Assembly: GCA_029226975.1 (NCBI GenBank)
Contig: JAQXZB010000036.1
Span: forward strand, 62,001-126,000
Source of the DNA: Clostridiales bacterium
GTDB lineage: Bacteria; Bacillota; Clostridia; UBA1381
Length of the DNA stretch: 64,000 nt
Reading direction: 5' to 3'
Below the pieces are notes generated by a model. That model worked only from the letters and a program-made list of their open reading frames with translations. It did not search any database and was not told the origin of the DNA. Below are positions 1 to 8,067 of this stretch, in pieces; positions within the stretch are counted from its first letter, which is position 1; each line of letters opens with the position of its first letter. Both the position numbers and the translations under genes were made by a program.

Positions 1-2063
1 ACTACTTCTATAACGGTATCGGTCATGTTACCGTTGATTACGGAAAAATAATAAAAATCGGTTACAAAGGGCTTATGAACGAAGCGGCAGCCGCACTTTC
101 CAAGCTTAATGTCTATGACGCGGACTACAGCGAAAGAAAGGAATTTCTTGAAGCGGTTATAATAAGCTGTGATGCGGCAATTACATATACAAAGCGTTAT
201 GCCGAGCTTGCCCGCAAGGAAGCGAAAAGCTGCGGGGATTCGGCAAGAGCGGCGGAGCTTTTGCAGATTGCCCAAAACTGCCAAAGCGCTCCCGAAAACG
301 GCGCAAAAACCTTTTATGAGGCGTGCCAGTGCTTCTGGTTTATCCAGATGCTTTTGCAGGTGGAGTCCAGCGGACACTCAATCTCACCCGGCCGTTTTGA
401 CCAGTATATGTACCCCTACTATAAGGCGGACATCGAAGCGGGCCGCATAACCAGACCCTTTGCCCAGGAGCTTGTGGACTGCATATGGGTAAAGCTTAAT
501 GACCTGAATAAGGTAAGGGACGCGGCATCTGCAGAGGGCTTTGCGGGATACAGCCTGTTCCAGAACCTTATAGCCGGCGGACAGACAAGAGAAGGTCTTG
601 ACGCAACAAACGATATGTCCTTTATCTGTATTCAGGCTTCCATGCATACACTTCTTCCCGCGCCTTCATTCTCGGTAAGAGTATGGAACGGTACGCCCAA
701 TGAATTTATGATTAAGGCGGCGGAGCTGACCAGAACAGGCATAGGTCTGCCCGCATACTACAATGACGAGGTAATTATCCCGGCGCTTATGTCAAGAGGC
801 ATTCCTCTTGAGGACGCACTGGACTACAATATAATAGGCTGTGTTGAGCCGCAGACACCCCATAAGACCGACGGTTGGCATGATGCCGCATTCTTTAATA
901 TGTGCCGTCCTCTTGAAATGGTGTTCTCAAACGGTGTGGACAAGGGTGTGCAGATAGGTCCTATGACCGGCAATGTGGAGGACTTTAAGACCTTTGACGA
1001 GTTTTTAAATGCCTATAAAACACAGATGCAATACTTTATTCAGCTTATGGTAAATGCCGACAACGCCATAGATACGGCTCATGCAAAGCGTTGTCCCCTG
1101 CCGTTCCAGTCATCGATGGTTGAGGACTGCATAGGCAGAGGAAAATCCATGCAGGAGGGCGGAGCGCTCTATAACTTTACAGGCCCCCAGGGCTTCGGCA
1201 TAGCGAATATGACCGATGCACTCTATGCGGTAAAGACCCTTGTGTATGATAAGAAGCTTGTAACAATCACAGAGTACAAGGACGCATTGGAGCATAATTT
1301 CGGCAAGGGCATGACCAAAAAGGCTGCCGCTGCCGCAACGGCTGAGGTTGTGGAAAGATTAAGAGCGGGCGGCAAAACGGCGGACGAGAAAACTGTCGGC
1401 AATATTGCAAGAATGTTCTTGGAAAATTCCGTATGCACCCCGGAGCAGAAAGCTAAATACGATAAGCTTTTGGACCTGATTGAAAATGTCGAAAAGTACG
1501 GAAACGACCTTGAGGATATAGATATGTTTGCAAGAGAGGTTGCATATATCTACACAAAGGAGCTTCCCAAATACAAAAACCCCAGAGGCGGTATTTTCCA
1601 GGCGGGGCTTTATCCCGTTTCGGCAAATGTTCCCTTAGGCGAACAGACCGGCGCAACCCCCGACGGCAGACTTGCCAATACGCCCGTTGCCGACGGTGTC
1701 GGACCGTTTTCTGGTAAGGATCAGTTCGGACCCACTGCGGCGGCAAACTCCGTTTCAATGCTTGACCATGCAATGGCTTCAAACGGAACGCTCTATAATC
1801 AGAAGTTCCACCCCTCGGCATTGGCGGGACAGAGCGGACTTCAGTCCTTTGCGGATTACATAAGAGCATTCTTTGACAAAAAGGGTATGCATATGCAGTT
1901 TAACGTGGTTTCGAGAGATACGCTCATAGACGCGCAGAAGCACCCGGAAAAGTACAAGTCACTGGTTGTAAGAGTTGCGGGCTATTCGGCGCTGTTTACA
2001 ACGCTGTCGCGCTCCTTGCAGGACGATATTATAAACCGTACCGAGCAGACCTTCGGTATGTAA
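1..2063 (+). CDS. Glycyl radical enzyme, glycerol/diol dehydratase-like (5' end outside window)
   Basis: The reading frame is open from position 3, so the N-terminus lies upstream; the first in-window ATG (75) is internal. Counting from that ATG, the active-site thiyl motif GCVEP has Cys256 and Glu258 (codon 840-842), and the C-terminal radical loop RVAGYSA has Gly636 (codon 1980-1982). GCVEP places it with the PFL2-like eliminating enzymes (glycerol dehydratase, CutC, HypD, isethionate lyase), not pyruvate formate-lyase, which has a Cys-Cys pair. GWHD (Asp270, 14 residues after the Cys) and GHS (His101-Ser102) match substrate-binding residues recalled for Clostridium butyricum glycerol dehydratase. 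A B12-independent glycerol/1,2-diol dehydratase is therefore the best guess, but hydroxyproline dehydratase or another eliminase is not excluded. The activase gene follows 10 bp downstream, which supports a functional pair. It should act in the anaerobic cytoplasm. Confidence 0.9.
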   Translation, partial: YFYNGIGHVTVDYGKIIKIGYKGLMNEAAAALSKLNVYDADYSERKEFLEAVIISCDAAITYTKRYAELARKEAKSCGDSARAAELLQIAQNCQSAPENGAKTFYEACQCFWFIQMLLQVESSGHSISPGRFDQYMYPYYKADIEAGRITRPFAQELVDCIWVKLNDLNKVRDAASAEGFAGYSLFQNLIAGGQTREGLDATNDMSFICIQASMHTLLPAPSFSVRVWNGTPNEFMIKAAELTRTGIGLPAYYNDEVIIPALMSRGIPLEDALDYNIIGCVEPQTPHKTDGWHDAAFFNMCRPLEMVFSNGVDKGVQIGPMTGNVEDFKTFDEFLNAYKTQMQYFIQLMVNADNAIDTAHAKRCPLPFQSSMVEDCIGRGKSMQEGGALYNFTGPQGFGIANMTDALYAVKTLVYDKKLVTITEYKDALEHNFGKGMTKKAAAAATAEVVERLRAGGKTADEKTVGNIARMFLENSVCTPEQKAKYDKLLDLIENVEKYGNDLEDIDMFAREVAYIYTKELPKYKNPRGGIFQAGLYPVSANVPLGEQTGATPDGRLANTPVADGVGPFSGKDQFGPTAAANSVSMLDHAMASNGTLYNQKFHPSALAGQSGLQSFADYIRAFFDKKGMHMQFNVVSRDTLIDAQKHPEKYKSLVVRVAGYSALFTTLSRSLQDDIINRTEQTFGM

Positions 2064-2073
2064 GGATGGAATA

Positions 2074-2862
2074 ATGCAGGATTTATTAAAGGAAACAGGA
2101 AGAATATTTGATATACAGCGGTATTCGATACATGACGGCCCCGGCATACGCACGATTGTGTTTTTGAAGGGCTGCGCCCTTCGCTGCCGCTGGTGCTGCA
2201 ATCCCGAATCCCAAAGCTTCGAGGTGCAAAGGATGCTTTTTGGCGGCAAGGAGGAGATAATGGGTTACGATGTAACCGTTGAGGAGGTACTTGGGGCCGT
2301 TAAAAAGGATATGTTCTATTACCGCCGTTCCGGCGGCGGCGTGACCCTTTCCGGGGGCGAGGCAATGCTTCAGCCCCGATTTGCCACCGCACTTTTGGCG
2401 GCGTGTCGGTATGAGGGAATAAACACCGCCATTGAAACCACCGGCATTGCCAAATGGGAGGTAATCGAGCAGTTTTTGCCGCTTTTGGATTATATTCTTA
2501 TGGATATAAAGCACATGGACAGCAAAAAGCATGAGGAATATACAAAGCAGCCCAACACCGAGATTTTAAAGCATGCGGTTATGATTGCCCAAAGCGGTGC
2601 AAATCTGACCATACGCACCCCCGTTATACCCGGCTTTAACGATACGCCGGAGGAGATAGACGCGATTGCGGAATTTACAAAATCGCTGCCCGGCGAGCAT
2701 CGGCTGCATCTGTTGCCCTATCACCGCTTGGGTGAGGATAAATACAAGGGCTTGGGCAGGGACTATTATTATGAGGGACTGCCGCCCATGGATATGAAAC
2801 GCATGGAGCCGCTTTTAAAAGCAGCGCAAAGCTTTGGTGTCGAAGCGCAGATAGGCGGATAA
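2074..2862 (+). CDS. Glycyl radical enzyme activating protein (radical SAM), short form
   Basis: The 262-residue protein has the radical-SAM CxxxCxxC motif (Cys34, Cys38, Cys41 in GCALRCRWC), the IHDGPGIRT signature typical of GRE activases, and a GGGVTLSGGE SAM-binding strand. It would abstract H from the radical glycine of the upstream enzyme, using S-adenosylmethionine and a [4Fe-4S] cluster. RBS AAGGATGG precedes the ATG, and the gene is probably cotranscribed with the dehydratase. Odd point: activases of GCVE-type enzymes are usually about 300 residues with a ferredoxin-like insert (two CxxCxxC sets) after the SAM cluster. Here the segment after CNPE runs directly into the TVEEV helix with no such cysteines, giving a PFL-activase-like size. 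Confidence 0.9.
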   Translation: MQDLLKETGRIFDIQRYSIHDGPGIRTIVFLKGCALRCRWCCNPESQSFEVQRMLFGGKEEIMGYDVTVEEVLGAVKKDMFYYRRSGGGVTLSGGEAMLQPRFATALLAACRYEGINTAIETTGIAKWEVIEQFLPLLDYILMDIKHMDSKKHEEYTKQPNTEILKHAVMIAQSGANLTIRTPVIPGFNDTPEEIDAIAEFTKSLPGEHRLHLLPYHRLGEDKYKGLGRDYYYEGLPPMDMKRMEPLLKAAQSFGVEAQIGG

Positions 2863-2864
2863 AT

Positions 2865-2907
2865 AAAATCGTCCCCGAAAGTCATTGACTTTCGGAGACG
2901 ATTTTTT
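2865..2907. terminator. Bidirectional intrinsic terminator
   Basis: An almost perfect inverted repeat (AAAATCGTC..CCGAAAGTCA and its complement around a short loop), followed by T6 on the plus strand and preceded by an A-run that serves the minus strand. It lies between convergent genes, so it can end both the activase and the G5/3D transcripts. Confidence 0.85.
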
Positions 2908-4012
2908 AATTTAATATGTATACCACGCAGTCACGTCTGCCGAATTGATTTACCTCGGAGACAGAGCCTTCATAGCACAGGTCGATTTTACTGCCCTTTA
3001 TGGCGCCGCCGGTGTCCTCCGCGCTTGCCACGCCGTAGCTCCAGGAGCCATCGGCGGAGGTAACGTATACCTTTGAGCCTAAGGGGATAACATTGGGGTC
3101 AACCGCCACAATTCCGTGACCTAAAGGATTGCCCATTGCCGAAACGGTGTAGCCGCCGTTTTCCGATGGGTGGGTGGAATATGCGGTAGCTGTCATGGTT
3201 ATCTTTTTTGAATAGCTCATGCCCGCGATGGTATTTCCCGTATCACTCGCCTTTGCCGACGGTGAAGCCGACGGGGGAGTTACCTTTGTGGTCTTTGTAC
3301 CTTTCGCTATTACCTTGTTTTTCGGCTCTACCGTTACATTGTCGCTTACAAGCTCCCGGCCGGTTTCAACGCCGTTTTTAAAGGTTACGTTATGCACTAT
3401 TTCTCTTAAGCCCTCTTCGCCCTCTGAAGAAACCCTTGTTTCTCCGGCGGGGAGAGTATCATCCTCTATGTATTCCACGTCAAAGGGAATGCTTTCGGTG
3501 GCAACATCGTCCGTTACGTCAACCTGTACCAACTCGATTATGTTTCCGTCTGTGTAAATCTCATCGTCATCGTCAAAGCTGTAGCCCGCTTCTGCGAGGG
3601 CTTCCTTTGCGTCCGGAGTGGTAACATATGCGCTTGCATCGCCTTGGGGCGTGCGGATTGTAACCTCTCTGCCTCGTTTTATGACAATGTCCGTATCTCC
3701 CTCTATATCCGTACTGACGGGAATATTTATCTTGTCCGTTTCGTCAACGGTATAGCCGTGATCCTCAAGAATTTTTTCCACATTTACCGTATGGGTCTTT
3801 ATTACCTTTGTTTGGGTTGTGCCGTCAAACTCGTTTATCTCGGTTAGAGTTATCTCCTTTGCGCTTGCCGTATATGCAAGTCCCAAAGAGCCGGTCGTTA
3901 CCGCCGCAAGGGTAACTATAGCCGCCGCGCGTCTGCGTGCTTGTCTTAATTTTTTCTGTTTTCTTCTTTTTTGGATATCTTTGACCAATTTAAGCTTTTG
4001 CTCGTCCATCAT
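2906..4012 (-). CDS. YabE/Rpf-like secreted G5 and 3D domain protein
   Basis: This 368-residue cell-wall protein has a Lys/Arg-rich N-terminus and a membrane anchor or signal helix (about residues 28-50). DUF348-type ubiquitin-like repeats follow (about 52-170), then a G5 domain (about 178-245), a Ser/Pro/Lys linker, and a C-terminal 3D domain (about 270-368). The 3D domain carries the conserved aspartates in VAVDPNVIPLG, AEDTGG and GSKIDL. The architecture matches YabE and related resuscitation-promoting-factor-like proteins, where the 3D fold resembles MltA lytic transglycosylases; peptidoglycan remodelling is the likely role. Two adjacent ATGs (4012 and 4009) follow GGAGG. The second has the better spacing, so the true start may be one codon later. 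Confidence 0.88.
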   Translation of the reverse strand: MMDEQKLKLVKDIQKRRKQKKLRQARRRAAAIVTLAAVTTGSLGLAYTASAKEITLTEINEFDGTTQTKVIKTHTVNVEKILEDHGYTVDETDKINIPVSTDIEGDTDIVIKRGREVTIRTPQGDASAYVTTPDAKEALAEAGYSFDDDDEIYTDGNIIELVQVDVTDDVATESIPFDVEYIEDDTLPAGETRVSSEGEEGLREIVHNVTFKNGVETGRELVSDNVTVEPKNKVIAKGTKTTKVTPPSASPSAKASDTGNTIAGMSYSKKITMTATAYSTHPSENGGYTVSAMGNPLGHGIVAVDPNVIPLGSKVYVTSADGSWSYGVASAEDTGGAIKGSKIDLCYEGSVSEVNQFGRRDCVVYILN

Positions 4013-4041
4013 AGTTCCTCCATTTCGTAAACATCTCTATC

Positions 4042-4070
4042 AGTATACTACATTTTTTTGTAAATGTCAA
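4042..4070 (-). promoter_or_regulatory. Sigma-A type promoter for the G5/3D gene
   Basis: On the minus strand TTGACA (4065-4070) is followed by a 17-base spacer and TATACT (4042-4047), about 30 bases upstream of the start codon. Confidence 0.8.
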
Positions 4071-4293
4071 TAGTTTTATTACATTTTTGTTACAAAACAA
4101 TTTCAAATATTACTTTTTTGTCATTTATGCTACAAAAAAACTGTTGTTATACTATATTTTATGGGTTAAAATAAAGGAATATTACTCTTTTATGGAAAAA
4201 TAAGTAAATTTATTTGGTGTATTCGCCCTGACATGGGCCGTATAGTTTGGGCAAAATAAGGTAAAAATAGGAATAAAAGAAAGGAGATATAAA

Positions 4294-4611
4294 ATGCGGG
4301 ATTTAACAAAGAAGGTTGTTGTTCTTAATAATTTCACCTCGCCGTATATTGCGGAGGCTTTAATAGTTTTAAAGGATTATGACCCAAGGCTTGAGGGGAA
4401 AATACTTGAGGAGGCGGAGCGGGTCGTTTCCGAATATATAGAGAAAAACCATGCGCGCGCCAAAAGGGAGGAGCTTCGGGCGGGTACGCGTCCGTATGCA
4501 AAAAGCGCGGGAAGTGTCCGCAAACGGTCAAAGCTTCGCGTAATCTGCATGATAGTAATTGCCGCCGCCGCTCTTGTGGCTGTGGGAATATACAACAGCC
4601 TTATGGCATGA
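4294..4611 (+). CDS. Small protein with C-terminal membrane anchor, unknown function
   Basis: The 105-residue protein follows a strong RBS (AAGGAG, 7 bases before ATG). The N-terminal half is soluble and predicted helical (LTKKVVVLNNFTSPYIAEAL opening). A basic stretch (residues about 55-83) follows, and then a single hydrophobic helix at the extreme C-terminus (about 84-104), consistent with a tail-anchored protein facing the cytoplasm. I do not recognise a characterised family. The 280-bp upstream gap is AT-rich and holds a small GCCC/GGGC hairpin (4227-4240) in the likely leader. The stop codon lies next to a terminator-like palindrome that also forms the edge of repeat copy 1. Confidence 0.7.
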   Translation: MRDLTKKVVVLNNFTSPYIAEALIVLKDYDPRLEGKILEEAERVVSEYIEKNHARAKREELRAGTRPYAKSAGSVRKRSKLRVICMIVIAAAALVAVGIYNSLMA

Positions 4612-4616
4612 AAGAA

Positions 4617-4881
4617 GGTGCGGCAGAAGCCGCACCCCAGACCGTCGACAAATTGGTCAGACCGTGCGGGATTTTAAATCAAAAACAAAAATATAATGTC
4701 TTACATTACCAAAGGCATTCCATCGAGGAATGCCTTTGGTATGCACTTTTTGCGAAAATAAACTCTACCATACCCTCGTACGCCTACGAGTTCATTTTCG
4801 CAAAATCTGACTCAATTTCTCGCAGTCTGCCAGCGTGTAGACAAGTTTGTCTACACGCTGAGGTGCGGCTTCTGCCGCACC
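4617..4881 (-). repeat. Intergenic hairpin repeat element, copy 1 (inverted orientation)
   Basis: The core (4637-4861) is the reverse complement of the cores of copies 2 and 3. Read in family orientation it has hairpin H1 (AGCGTGTAGACA and complement, 4832-4859), then a conserved TGCGAGAAATTGAGTCAGAT segment, then H2 with 18-bp arms (TTTTGCGAAAATGAACTC type, one mismatch), then H3 (ACCAAAGGCATTCC and complement), an AT-rich spacer, and a conserved end with a direct repeat of CGGTCTGA. It is flanked on both sides by a 20-bp GGTGCGGC/GCCGCACC palindrome (4617-4636 and 4862-4881). It lies between convergent genes. No open reading frame in it looks coding. Confidence 0.9.
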
Positions 4882-4883
4882 CA

Positions 4884-5708
4884 TTACATCTTAAAATTTT
4901 CGTCCATATAGCGTATGTATTCCTCATAATCCTTTGCCGAAACGGAGTCGGCGCTGTAGGAAAAGTCATAGCCGTATTCGATATTGTTATGTATAAGCGC
5001 TTTTCTGTGATACAGTATGCCGTTTTGGGAATAGTCTATCACATACCAACCGTCACCGGCTCTTGAATAGCTTATATCGCCGCCGCAGGAACGGGAAAAT
5101 TCGCCAAGCCTATCCTTTGCGGCTCCCGAAACGGGGCTTTGCTCCGTAAGGGCAATATTTCCACCGCCCTCCTTATCGTAGGCGCTAAGCTTCACGCCTG
5201 CGCTTGTGTTCTGTCTTGTAAATACCGTCGGATAGGGGAAAACAACTCCTCCCAGTGTATACTCGCGGTAGCCATCGGAATTTACCGGGTCGGCGTTTTG
5301 CTCCGCGGTCAGGGCGTATGCCGTCTGCGTGGGCGCGAGTGAGACTTCGGGTGTGGGCGTGGCGTTTAAGGCAACGGGACCGTCACCGGTGCGCCAGGGC
5401 GCATTTTGTGATTTTTCCGCGGTAAAGCTGTAGGAAATCATTGCCGCGACAAAGCACAGAAGCAATGCTAAAAATATAAAGGAAAGAACGGTTGTTCTCT
5501 TTTTGTTTTTCCTCTGCTTTTGGCGTTTCTTCTTTATTTCGCGCTCCTCAAGCTTCTGCCTGCGGTTTAAGCGTTCCTCTTTAAGCTCTTTTATTTCTCT
5601 GCGCCTTGCTTCGCCGCCCGAATTTCGGCTCTGTCTTACAGACTGACCGCATCGGTCACAAAAGCGCATATTATCATCTAATTTCCTGCCGCATTTTTTG
5701 CAATACAT
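4884..5708 (-). CDS. Zinc-ribbon, single-pass membrane protein, unknown function
   Basis: The start is set at the ATG at 5708, which has GGAGG 8 bases upstream; an in-frame extension to 5759 lacks an RBS. The 274-residue product opens with a zinc ribbon (YCKKCGRK...FCDRCGQ, Cys3/6 and Cys18/21). A highly charged Lys/Arg/Glu region, probably helical or coiled coil (about 30-72), precedes one transmembrane helix (about 75-97). A Pro/Thr linker leads to an extracytoplasmic domain (about 150-274) that resembles small PsbP/lipoprotein-like folds but is not recognised. Zinc-ribbon membrane proteins of this plan are common in Clostridia, often as uncharacterised sensors or envelope proteins. Confidence 0.75.
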   Translation of the reverse strand: MYCKKCGRKLDDNMRFCDRCGQSVRQSRNSGGEARRREIKELKEERLNRRQKLEEREIKKKRQKQRKNKKRTTVLSFIFLALLLCFVAAMISYSFTAEKSQNAPWRTGDGPVALNATPTPEVSLAPTQTAYALTAEQNADPVNSDGYREYTLGGVVFPYPTVFTRQNTSAGVKLSAYDKEGGGNIALTEQSPVSGAAKDRLGEFSRSCGGDISYSRAGDGWYVIDYSQNGILYHRKALIHNNIEYGYDFSYSADSVSAKDYEEYIRYMDENFKM

Positions 5709-5770
5709 CTGCAAAACCTCCATTGTACTAAGGAAAGTGTATATAACATATATTATCACAAAATAGCATT

Positions 5771-6661
5771 TTATGCAAGAGGTTGACGCACATTTTTTGG
5801 ATTTACATGAACCATACAGTGCTTAACGTCGGGAAATTCGCTTTCTATGCAGTCATGAACGCGCTGTGCAATGTCGTGAGCTTCATATAATGTAAGCTCT
5901 CCGTCCGCGCCTATTTCCACGTCCACAAATATTTTTGCGCCGAAGCATCTTGTTCTTATTAAATCTATACACACAACACCCTCCTGCTCGCATATGAGCT
6001 TGCTCATGGAAGCGGTTACTTCGGGGTCGCATGCCTTGTCAATCATTTGGTTTATTGCCGAGATGAATATATCCACTGCCGCTTTTAATATAAACAGGCA
6101 GATAATAACCGAGGCGATGGGGTCGCATATGGGAAAGCCCAAGCGCGCGCCCAGTATACCCACAAAGGAGCCTACGGAGGAAAGTGCGTCCGAGCGGTGA
6201 TGCCATGCGTCTGCCATTAAGGCGGTGGAGTTTATTTTCTTTGCCGCGTGTGCCGTATAATGGTACATACCCTCCTTTACGACAATGGAAACAACTGCCG
6301 CGATAAGCGCCGCCGCACCGGGGACTAACGCCGCGGCATAGTTTGAGGAGAAAATCGCCTTTATTGCCGAAAGCCCTATTCCTGCGCCGGTAACAAAGAG
6401 CAGTACGGCAAGAATAATGGAAAAAACGTCCTCAAGCCGTTCGTGGCCGTAGGGGTGCGCACCGTCAGAGTCCTTTGCGGAAAGATTAACGCCGATAATA
6501 ACGGCTATGGTGGAAAATACATCGGAAGCGGAGTGTACCGCGTCCGACACCATTGCCGATGAATGTGCCAGTATTCCGACGGCAAGCTTGCCGGCGCTGA
6601 GTATGGTGTTTATAATTATACTTACAACAGAAACTCTGTTGGCTGTTTTTACGTGATCCAT
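5771..6661 (-). CDS. Cation diffusion facilitator (CDF) metal exporter
   Basis: The 296-residue protein has six hydrophobic segments and a C-terminal cytoplasmic domain (about 215-296) ending in the metal-linked CDF dimerisation fold. Metal-site residues are visible: DAVHSASD in TM2 and DAWHHRSD in TM5, with HPYGHERLE between TM2 and TM3. These sites exchange Zn2+, Fe2+ or Mn2+ for protons; the exact metal cannot be told. The start at 6661 has GGGAGG 7 bases upstream; the longer TTG version (6676) overlaps that RBS. The promoter is divergent from the GltD-like gene. Confidence 0.92.
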   Translation of the reverse strand: MDHVKTANRVSVVSIIINTILSAGKLAVGILAHSSAMVSDAVHSASDVFSTIAVIIGVNLSAKDSDGAHPYGHERLEDVFSIILAVLLFVTGAGIGLSAIKAIFSSNYAAALVPGAAALIAAVVSIVVKEGMYHYTAHAAKKINSTALMADAWHHRSDALSSVGSFVGILGARLGFPICDPIASVIICLFILKAAVDIFISAINQMIDKACDPEVTASMSKLICEQEGVVCIDLIRTRCFGAKIFVDVEIGADGELTLYEAHDIAQRVHDCIESEFPDVKHCMVHVNPKNVRQPLA

Positions 6662-6703
6662 AAAATGACCTCCCAATAGACGAGTTTTAACCGTATGAAA
6701 ACC

Positions 6704-6732
6704 AGTATAACCAAAAACAAATCAAAAGTCAA
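6704..6732 (-). promoter_or_regulatory. Promoter for the CDF exporter
   Basis: Minus-strand TTGACT (6727-6732), 17-base spacer, TATACT (6704-6709), about 45 bases upstream of the start. Confidence 0.75.
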
Positions 6733-6743
6733 TACTTTTTGTG

Positions 6744-6772
6744 TTGCTATTTGGTTTTTTTTATGATATACT
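6744..6772 (+). promoter_or_regulatory. Promoter for the GltD-like/DeoR operon
   Basis: TTGCTA (6744-6749), 17-base spacer, TATACT (6767-6772). It begins 12 bases beyond the -35 box of the divergent CDF promoter, so a single bound protein could affect both. Confidence 0.6.
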
Positions 6773-6822
6773 TAATATATGCGGCCAAGAGAAATAAGGT
6801 AACGTGTTTTAGGGAGGAGAAT

Positions 6823-8055
6823 ATGGCATTTAATGTAATTTCCGAGGCACAAAGGTGCCTTAACTGTAAAAAACCTATGTGCAAAGCCGGCTGTCCGATA
6901 AGTACGCCTGTGCCGGATATGATACATACGTTTTTAGAGGGAGATATTCTAAAGGCGGGGGAGATGCTTTTTGAAAACAATCCGCTGTCCATGATATGCT
7001 CGCTTATCTGCAATCATGAAAATCAGTGCGAGGGACACTGCGTTCTTAACAGAAAGGGCGCACCTGTGCATATAAGCGCGATAGAAAATTATGTTTCATC
7101 GCATTATTTTGACAGACTGCATTTTAAGCGGATAAAGAAAAACGGTATGCGCGCCGGAATAATTGGCTCCGGTCCTGCGGGGATTACCATTGCGATTATA
7201 CTTGCAAAGCGCGGCTATGACATCACAATATTTGAATCGAAGGAAAAAATAGGCGGGGTTTTAAGATACGGCATACCCGAATTTCGGCTGCCCAAATCCA
7301 ACCTTGAAAAATACAAAGAGAAGCTTCTGGAGCTGGGCATAAAAATACGTCCCAATACAGCCATAGGTCCGACGGTGACAATAGACGATATGTTCCGCGA
7401 CGGCTACAATGCGATTTTTATAGGCACCGGCGTATGGAAGCCCAACACACTGCACATAAAGGGCGAAACCCTCGGAAACGTGCATTTTGCAATAAACTAC
7501 CTGACAAATCCCGACGTTTACAGCTTAGGCAGAAGCCTTAACGTTATAGGCGCGGGGAACTCGGCTATGGACGTGGCAAGAACCGCGCTTCGCCACGGCT
7601 GTGAAAAGGTGACGGTCTTTTCAAGAAACGACCATCTTGCCGCAAGCAGCCATGAAGCGGAGTATGCGCGCTTTGACGGCGTGGAATTTGTTGTGCACGT
7701 TGAGCCTGTGGAGATTACGGACGAGGGCGTGATTTTTGCCGAGCTTTGGTGCGACGGAGAGGGGCATTTGTTCCCGATACAGGGAAGCGAGCGGCTTTAT
7801 GGCGCAGACTCGACAATAATTGCCATTTCCCAGGGGCCGCAAAACAGAATAGTATCAACCACAAGCGGGCTTGACGTAAACAGCCGGGGGCTGCTTGTAA
7901 CAAAGGGCGTGGGCGAAACAACGCGTCCCGGAGTGTTTGCCGGGGGAGATGTGACGGCGGGCGCAAAAACCGTTGTGGAGGCGGTTAATTACTCCAAGCA
8001 GGTTGCGGACGCAATGGATAAATATATGCAGACGCAGCTTAAAAAAGAAAGCTGA
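6823..8055 (+). CDS. NAD(P)-dependent GltD-like FAD/FeS oxidoreductase
   Basis: Start at 6823 after GGGAGGAG; the upstream in-frame extension reads through promoter sequence. The 410-residue protein has an N-terminal two-cluster domain (Cys12, 15, 20, 24 and Cys59, 63, 69, 73), an FAD-binding GSGPAG at about 115-120, and a second dinucleotide site GAGNSAMD for NAD(P)H near 247. This is the plan of the glutamate synthase small subunit and its relatives (SudA, NfnB, PreT). No glutamate synthase large subunit, PreA or NfnA lies beside it, so it is a stand-alone family member whose electron acceptor is unknown. The DeoR-type gene follows 12 bases downstream. Confidence 0.88.
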   Translation: MAFNVISEAQRCLNCKKPMCKAGCPISTPVPDMIHTFLEGDILKAGEMLFENNPLSMICSLICNHENQCEGHCVLNRKGAPVHISAIENYVSSHYFDRLHFKRIKKNGMRAGIIGSGPAGITIAIILAKRGYDITIFESKEKIGGVLRYGIPEFRLPKSNLEKYKEKLLELGIKIRPNTAIGPTVTIDDMFRDGYNAIFIGTGVWKPNTLHIKGETLGNVHFAINYLTNPDVYSLGRSLNVIGAGNSAMDVARTALRHGCEKVTVFSRNDHLAASSHEAEYARFDGVEFVVHVEPVEITDEGVIFAELWCDGEGHLFPIQGSERLYGADSTIIAISQGPQNRIVSTTSGLDVNSRGLLVTKGVGETTRPGVFAGGDVTAGAKTVVEAVNYSKQVADAMDKYMQTQLKKES

Positions 8056-8067
8056 AAGGAATATATA

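Noticed and set aside
1453-1869. 138-codon antisense frame inside the glycyl radical enzyme
   Set aside because: Shadow of a strongly conserved coding sequence; no RBS, and the protein is low-complexity in Arg/Pro as expected of antisense GC-rich codons.
4154-4293. Riboswitch before the 105-residue protein
   Set aside because: Only a small GCCC/GGGC hairpin is visible; no match to a known aptamer could be made by eye.
4608-5066. 152-codon frame across repeat copy 1
   Set aside because: It reads through the hairpin element and antisense to the zinc-ribbon gene; the matching segments in copies 2 and 3 do not keep the frame.
6823-8055. Glutamate synthase small subunit (gltD) proper
   Set aside because: No large subunit gene is adjacent, and the family includes many other partners, so the symbol was not assigned.
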